Shown piece after piece: positions 1 to 6,244 of a DNA stretch of 6,244 bases (positions within the stretch are counted from its first letter, which is position 1; the number at the start of each line of letters is the position of its first letter). Under the pieces are notes generated by a model. That model did not search any database and was not told the DNA's origin. It saw only the letters and a program-made list of their open reading frames with translations. The DNA is taken from positions 1 through 6,244 of the forward strand of contig CANHIV010000070.1 of assembly GCA_947460525.1 (NCBI GenBank), in the 5' to 3' direction. A program made the position numbers and the translations under genes. Origin of the DNA: Flavobacteriales bacterium (lineage in GTDB: Bacteria; Bacteroidota; Bacteroidia; Flavobacteriales_D; Sanyastnellaceae).

Positions 1-398
1 CCCGCAGGTCCTATGGCAAATAGCATATCATTCTGATCACAAGCACTGACAATTTTGTGTTGATTCGGCGTTTTCGCTACAACACGATTCCCTCCGGGAC
101 CGTATACCAATACTTCATCACGTCCCTCTTTTGGAGCCACTTCTTTATCACCAGCCAAAATTAATTCCAAATGTTGCATGGTCAGATTGTGATATTTCTC
201 GATGTGCAAAAAAAGCAAGGTCATTAAGTCATCCAATTGCGAAACGTCGTTCGGACTTCCTTGAACTTTGATGAAGTTGCCCCTGGATACAATTTTACAT
301 TTCGGGAATTTGGAACAAATGAGTTTGAATTTGATATTGTTGGGCCCAAAAAATTCAATGGGGTCAATATTGGGAAGATAAATTTCTTTGTCGATCAA
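1..398 (-). CDS. phoH: PhoH-family ATPase, N-terminal part (cut by window edge)
   Basis: An open frame on the minus strand runs from a stop at 411-413 to the window edge. It gives 132 codons plus two bases if started at the TTG at 396-398. I recognise it as PhoH/PhoH-like, a cytoplasmic P-loop ATPase linked in the literature to phosphate starvation and RNA metabolism. Landmarks, numbered from the TTG, are EFFGPNN (about 15-21), a KH-like stretch with SRGNFIKVQG (about 38-47), KTPNQ (109-113) and NDMLFAIGPA (123-132). The last is the start of the family's GPAGTGKT Walker A, where the window ends, so the ATPase core lies outside. The start is inferred: the only in-frame ATG (222-224) would remove 58 residues of conserved N-terminal domain, while the TTG sits where family members usually begin. 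The gene is divergent from the secreted-protein gene at 504. The family call is firm; the exact start and physiological role are not. Confidence 0.88.
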   Translation of the reverse strand, partial: MIDKEIYLPNIDPIEFFGPNNIKFKLICSKFPKCKIVSRGNFIKVQGSPNDVSQLDDLMTLLFLHIEKYHNLTMQHLELILAGDKEVAPKEGRDEVLVYGPGGNRVVAKTPNQHKIVSACDQNDMLFAIGPA

Positions 399-462
399 GG
401 CGTTTGCTTTTTAGCGAAAGTAATTCAGAATGTGTTATTGTTACATTGTATTTCCATCTCCT

Positions 463-493
463 CAAATGTTTTTCTATATTCGTGTTCAACAAA
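463..493 (-). promoter_or_regulatory. candidate Bacteroidota-type promoter for phoH
   Basis: Read on the minus strand, TTTG (490-493) is followed after 19 bases by AACATTTG (463-470). This matches the Bacteroidota sigma-factor consensus TTTG-N19-21-TAnnTTTG at all fixed positions but one (A for the first T of the -7 box). Transcription would begin near 455 and leave a leader of about 55-60 bases before the TTG start at 398. The elements lie in the 105-base divergent gap. On the plus strand the same gap contains TATATTCG (475-482), a one-mismatch -7 box for the gene at 504, but I see no -33 partner at the right distance. The match is by eye, and AT-rich DNA gives chance hits. Confidence 0.35.
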
Positions 494-503
494 ACCTTAA
501 CCT

Positions 504-1427
504 ATGAAAAAAATTTACTCTTTCGCAATGGCGTTGGCTATTGCATCAGGTCTTACAGCCCAAACAACCATTTTCTCCGACAACTTTGATTCTTATACAG
601 AAGGAAACGGAGTAGTGGCCTCTAATAATCTTTGGAGCTTTTGGTCTGCAACGCCTTCGGATGCAACTGTTACCTCCATTTATGCTTCTTCAGCTGCAAA
701 TAGTGCTGAGATCAATGGACAAACGGTTGATTTGGTATTGCCCATCGGGCCATTTACAACTGGAAAATATGTTACGAGCTTTAACATGTTGATTCCAACA
801 GGAAGTACAGGTGCTTATTTTAATGGGCTACACTCTTGGTCTGCATCTTCTACCACCTATGAGTGGGGAATGGATATGTTTTTCGATGGGGCAGGAGCCT
901 CTTCCGTGGTCATCGGATCGGCTACCACAACTAGCCCTATTAGCAATCCAATCGATCAATGGTTTGCAATAAAAATCATCATTGATTTGGACATGGATAG
1001 TATTTGGGTGAAAATGGACAACAACCTAATCGCTGCTTCAAAATGGTCGTTAAACAACGCTGACGGAACCCAGGGTATCAATCAGCTAGCTGGATTTGAT
1101 TTCTTTGGAACAGATATGGCGCAAGGACAAGGTTTGTTTTATATCGACGATGTGGAAGTGTCTGACTATACTGGTGTTGCAGTAAATGAGAATGCTGCAG
1201 AAATGAAGTGGTCTGTTTTTCCAAATCCCGCCAATGATAGGGTTCAATTTTTTGTTCCTGCAGGTGCTTCTATCAATGTGATGGATGGAAATGGTCGTTT
1301 GGTATATTCTGAAAGCAATGCATCCCGCAGCAATCAAATGAATATCCAAGATTGGAATGCTGGTATTTACTTTGTTCAGGTGAAACACAATGGACATTCA
1401 ACCACTCAAAAATTGATTGTTGAGTAA
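504..1427 (+). CDS. secreted protein with T9SS type-A C-terminal sorting domain
   Basis: This is a 307-residue protein of unknown specific function. It starts with a Sec signal peptide: MKK, then a hydrophobic core to about residue 17, with cleavage near LTA/Q (19-20). The mature part, about 24-222, is rich in Ser, Thr, Gly, Asn and aromatics. It opens with FSDNFDSY and closes with FYIDDVEVSDY, a pattern I associate with concanavalin/LamG-like beta-sandwich domains in Bacteroidota secreted proteins; this fold call is inference. Residues about 232-307 form a type-A sorting domain: WSVFPNPANDRVQF (236-249), then INVMDGNGRLVYSE, WNAGIYFVQV and the terminal QKLIVE. In T9SS organisms this domain directs a protein across the outer membrane and is normally removed, leaving the cargo on the surface or released. 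I see no catalytic motif, so binding or adhesion is as likely as enzyme activity. It appears monocistronic: divergent from phoH, convergent with katG, and followed by a terminator 16 bases after its stop. Confidence 0.93.
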   Translation: MKKIYSFAMALAIASGLTAQTTIFSDNFDSYTEGNGVVASNNLWSFWSATPSDATVTSIYASSAANSAEINGQTVDLVLPIGPFTTGKYVTSFNMLIPTGSTGAYFNGLHSWSASSTTYEWGMDMFFDGAGASSVVIGSATTTSPISNPIDQWFAIKIIIDLDMDSIWVKMDNNLIAASKWSLNNADGTQGINQLAGFDFFGTDMAQGQGLFYIDDVEVSDYTGVAVNENAAEMKWSVFPNPANDRVQFFVPAGASINVMDGNGRLVYSESNASRSNQMNIQDWNAGIYFVQVKHNGHSTTQKLIVE

Positions 1428-1443
1428 TTGATTTTTTCTATAA

Positions 1444-1471
1444 AAAAAAGGAGGCATTTGCCTCCTTTTTT
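1444..1471. terminator. bidirectional intrinsic terminator between convergent genes
   Basis: GGAGGC (1450-1455) and GCCTCC (1460-1465) pair around an ATTT loop. Six A's lie directly upstream (1444-1449) and six T's directly downstream (1466-1471), so the stem can extend to 12 base pairs. Either strand reads as a GC-rich hairpin followed by a U tract. It sits between the stop of the secreted-protein gene (1427) and the stop of katG (1490), so it can serve both convergent genes. Confidence 0.9.
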
Positions 1472-1489
1472 GTTTTACGATTGGATCAT

Positions 1490-3793
<2,304 letters not shown>

Positions 3794-3798
<5 letters not shown>

Positions 3799-3811
3799 TT
3801 GATTAATTTTA
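3794..3811. repeat. AT-rich inverted repeat over the katG -33 region (possible operator)
   Basis: TAAAATT (3794-3800) and AATTTTA (3805-3811) are perfect inverted arms around a GATT spacer. Their place across the candidate -33 element of katG is where a repressor or activator of a peroxide-response gene could bind. The arms contain only A and T and the surrounding gap is AT-rich, so chance is a real alternative. It is not a clear OxyR, Fur or PerR consensus as I know them. Confidence 0.3.
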
Positions 3812-3836
3812 TAACGCATAGTTTTTGTTTATAATG

Positions 3837-3864
3837 AAAAAAGGTCCTGATTTCAGGACCTTTT
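3837..3864 (-). terminator. intrinsic terminator downstream of clpB
   Basis: AAAAGGTCCTG and CAGGACCTTTT form an 11-base-pair stem around a 4-base loop (ATTT). Read on the minus strand, the hairpin is followed by six T's (complement of 3837-3842). It begins about 22 bases past the clpB stop and lies upstream of the katG promoter, so it should separate the two transcripts. Confidence 0.87.
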
Positions 3865-3886
3865 AATTTAAGAGTAGTTTTTTTGA

Positions 3887-6244
3887 TTAAGCAAAATCAA
3901 CCAACTTTTCATTTTCAATAGGACTTCTAAACACCACTTGTCCATCAAATACGTCCATGACAATGGGCTCTTCTTTCTTCACTGCATTGCTAAGAATAGC
4001 TTTTGAAAGTGCATTCAGAACCTCTTTTTGTATGACGCGTTTTACCGGGCGTGCCCCCATCGCTGGATCGTATCCTCGATCAATGATGAACTGTATGGCA
4101 TCTTGGGTAAGCTTAAGTTCTATTTGTTGTAGCTTAAGTTTATCCAATAGATGTTGCAATTGTATTTTAACGATTCCTTCGAGATGTTTTCTATCCAGTG
4201 GTGTGAACATGATGATCTCATCCACACGATTGTAAAACTCCGGACGTAAGGTTTGTCTCAATACTTGCAGCACTTCTTGCTTTGTCTTTTCAAATACTAC
4301 ATCCTCTTTGCCGGGCTTCATGTTGTCATAGTTGTCCTGTATGATACTTGCTCCCATGTTGCTCGTCATGATGATGATGGTATTTTTAAAATTGACCATT
4401 CGTCCTTTGTTATCGGTCAAACGACCATCATCCAACACTTGCAGTAAAATATTAAAAACATCAGGGTGTGCCTTTTCTATTTCATCCAGCAGGATAACGG
4501 AATAAGGCTTTCTTCGAACAGCCTCAGTCAATTGTCCACCTTCGTCATATCCCACATATCCGGGAGGCGCTCCTACCAATCTACTTACGGAGTGCTTCTC
4601 CTGGTATTCACTCATGTCAATTCGGGTCATCGCATTCTCATCGTTGAACAACAACTCGGACAAGGCTTTGGCTACTTCTGTTTTTCCAACCCCTGTAGTC
4701 CCAAGAAAAATGAAAGATCCAATGGGTTTACGTTCGTCACTTAATCCCGCTCTGCTGCGGCGAACTGCATCGCTAATGGCTTCAATCGCTTCTTCCTGAC
4801 CGATGACGCGCTTTTTCAGTTCATCCTCTAGATGAAGGAGTTTTTCTCGCTCACTTTCGATCATTCGTGCAACAGGAATACCAGTCCATTTGGACACAAC
4901 CGCTGCAATTTCATCGGGATCTACTTCTTCTTTGACCATTTTTCCATTGATCTGTAGCTCCAACAATTTTGCTTTGGCCGATTCTATTTGTTCTTCCGTT
5001 TCTTTGATTTTGCCATATCTGATCTCTGCAACCAATCCATAGTTGCCTTCTCTTTCGGCTTGATCAGCTTGATTTTTAAGACTTTCGATCTGGGTTTTTC
5101 CTTGTTGAATTTCCTCGACAACATCTTTCTCGGATTTCCATTTCACATGGAGGTTTTGTCGATTTTCTTGAAGGTTGGCCAATTCTTTTTCAATCTCATT
5201 TAATCGAACGGTGTTGTTTTCTCTTTTGATTGCCTCGCGCTCAATTTCCAATTGCATGATCTCTCTTTCGATTTGATCTAGCTCAACGGGTTTTGAGTTC
5301 ATCTCCATTCGAATTAGCGATGCGGCTTCGTCGATCAAGTCAATCGCCTTGTCAGGTAGGAATCTATCCGTAATGTAACGTTGTGAAAGTTCCACCGCGG
5401 CAATGATCGCATCATCTTTGATTTGAACTTTGTGGTGATTCTCGTATTTCTCTTTCAATCCTCTGAGAATAGCAATGGCATCCTCGCGATCAGGCTCGTC
5501 TACCATTACTTTTTGAAAGCGACGCTCCAATGCTTTGTCTTTCTCAAAGTATTTTTGGTATTCATTTAATGTTGTTGCTCCAATGCTGCGCAATTCTCCT
5601 CGCGCCAATGCAGGCTTAAGAATATTGGCCGCATCCATGGCGCCATCACCGCCACCTGCACCAACCAAAGTGTGTATCTCATCAATGAACAGAATAATAT
5701 TGCCCTCACTGCTTTGGACTTCTTTGACAACCGCTTTTAAACGTTCCTCAAATTCTCCTTTGTATTTCGCACCAGCCACCAAGGCGCCCATATCCAAACT
5801 GAATATCGTCTTATCAAGAAGATTCTCTGGTACATCACCATTGATTATTCGATGTGCTATTCCTTCTGCGATGGCTGTTTTTCCTACTCCGGGCTCTCCA
5901 ATGAGCAATGGATTGTTTTTGGTTCTGCGAGATAGAATCTGAACGACTCTTCTTATTTCTTCATCTCTTCCAATGACAGGATCTAATTTTCCATCTCTGG
6001 CCAAGGCATTTAAATTCTTAGCAAATTTGTTAAGACTTTGATAGCTTTCCTCTTGAGAAGATGAAGTAACTTTTTCTCCTTTTCGCATTTCATTGATCAC
6101 TTGCATCAACGCTTTTTGAGATACTCCTTGATCTTTTAAAATTTGCGCAGTAGCGTCAGAATTCTCGATCAAGGATAGTAGCAAGTGCTCAACGGTCACA
6201 TATTGATCGCTCATTTTTTGCGCTTTGCTCAATGCGTTCAAAAG
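3887..6244 (-). CDS. clpB: ATP-dependent disaggregase ClpB (Hsp100), N-terminus cut by window edge
   Basis: The frame runs off the window at 6244, leaving 785 codons; ClpB is usually about 860-870 residues, so roughly 80 are missing. The TTG at 6239-6241 is an internal Leu codon, not the start. ClpB is a cytoplasmic hexameric AAA+ unfoldase that pulls polypeptides out of aggregates with DnaK/DnaJ/GrpE. Numbered from that TTG: second Clp_N repeat (about 1-50); AAA-1 with Walker A GEPGVGKT (115-122), pore loop GAKYKGEFE (Tyr160), Walker B ILFIDE (183-188) and arginine-finger ALERRF (237-242); a long charged coiled-coil middle domain (about 315-440); AAA-2 with Walker A GTTGVGKT (514-521), pore loop GYVGYDEGG (561-569), Walker B VILLDE (582-587) and sensor-2 GARPVKR (729-735). 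The full-length middle domain, including RYGKIKE, and the lack of a ClpP-binding loop separate it from ClpC and ClpA. Stop at 3887-3889, followed by a terminator. Its promoter lies outside the window. Confidence 0.97.
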   Translation of the reverse strand, partial: LLNALSKAQKMSDQYVTVEHLLLSLIENSDATAQILKDQGVSQKALMQVINEMRKGEKVTSSSQEESYQSLNKFAKNLNALARDGKLDPVIGRDEEIRRVVQILSRRTKNNPLLIGEPGVGKTAIAEGIAHRIINGDVPENLLDKTIFSLDMGALVAGAKYKGEFEERLKAVVKEVQSSEGNIILFIDEIHTLVGAGGGDGAMDAANILKPALARGELRSIGATTLNEYQKYFEKDKALERRFQKVMVDEPDREDAIAILRGLKEKYENHHKVQIKDDAIIAAVELSQRYITDRFLPDKAIDLIDEAASLIRMEMNSKPVELDQIEREIMQLEIEREAIKRENNTVRLNEIEKELANLQENRQNLHVKWKSEKDVVEEIQQGKTQIESLKNQADQAEREGNYGLVAEIRYGKIKETEEQIESAKAKLLELQINGKMVKEEVDPDEIAAVVSKWTGIPVARMIESEREKLLHLEDELKKRVIGQEEAIEAISDAVRRSRAGLSDERKPIGSFIFLGTTGVGKTEVAKALSELLFNDENAMTRIDMSEYQEKHSVSRLVGAPPGYVGYDEGGQLTEAVRRKPYSVILLDEIEKAHPDVFNILLQVLDDGRLTDNKGRMVNFKNTIIIMTSNMGASIIQDNYDNMKPGKEDVVFEKTKQEVLQVLRQTLRPEFYNRVDEIIMFTPLDRKHLEGIVKIQLQHLLDKLKLQQIELKLTQDAIQFIIDRGYDPAMGARPVKRVIQKEVLNALSKAILSNAVKKEEPIVMDVFDGQVVFRSPIENEKLVDFA

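Noticed and set aside
237..500. Plus-strand open frame of 87 codons
   Set aside because: It lies mostly antisense to the PhoH N-terminal domain, whose minus-strand translation is clearly conserved. Its own translation shows no motif.
404..589. Plus-strand open frame of 61 codons overlapping the start of the secreted-protein gene
   Set aside because: It overlaps the signal peptide coding region in another frame, and its translation has no recognisable features.
1086..1397. Minus-strand open frame of 103 codons
   Set aside because: It is antisense to the T9SS sorting domain, which is unmistakable on the plus strand.
3831..3864. Hairpin upstream of katG as a riboswitch or attenuator of katG
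   Set aside because: It lies upstream of the candidate katG promoter and has the form of a plain terminator just after the clpB stop, so it is better explained as the end of clpB.
5535..5942. Plus-strand open frame of 135 codons
   Set aside because: It is antisense to the first AAA+ domain of ClpB. Long mirror frames opposite conserved genes are common, and the translation resembles no protein I know.
6239..6241. TTG as the start codon of ClpB
   Set aside because: The frame continues upstream to the window edge without a stop, and the residues around it match the middle of the ClpB N-terminal domain, about 80 residues in.

Overview
The window looks like a chromosomal segment from a member of the Bacteroidota, most likely the Flavobacteriia. 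Three things point there. A secreted protein ends in a type IX secretion (T9SS) type-A sorting domain. Signal peptides end in the 'AQ' pattern common in this phylum. Two spaces between genes carry matches to the Bacteroidota promoter consensus TTTG-N19-21-TAnnTTTG. Base composition is moderately AT-rich and even, with no sign of recent transfer, and there are no RNA genes, mobile elements or CRISPR repeats.

Layout from left to right. Positions 1-398 (minus) hold the N-terminal third of a PhoH-family ATPase, which the window edge cuts inside its Walker A motif; it has no ATG at the expected start and seems to begin at a TTG. A 105-base divergent gap follows. Positions 504-1427 (plus) encode a secreted 307-residue protein with a probable beta-sandwich N-terminal region and a C-terminal T9SS sorting domain. 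A symmetric A/T-flanked hairpin at 1444-1471 can stop transcription from both sides. Positions 1490-3751 (minus) encode a full-length catalase-peroxidase (KatG) that carries an N-terminal signal peptide and so is probably exported. A 135-base gap (3752-3886) holds the terminator of the next gene and a good candidate katG promoter with an AT-rich palindrome across its -33 region. Positions 3887-6244 (minus) encode the ClpB disaggregase, lacking only about its first 80 residues at the window edge.

How the genes relate. katG and clpB are adjacent, point the same way and both belong to stress defence (peroxide removal and rescue of aggregated protein). A strong terminator between them and a separate promoter in front of katG argue for separate transcription units. 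The T9SS cargo gene and phoH are divergent and unrelated in function. I found no new multi-gene system. The points most worth a second look are the predicted export of KatG, the uncharacterised T9SS cargo protein and the non-ATG start of phoH.
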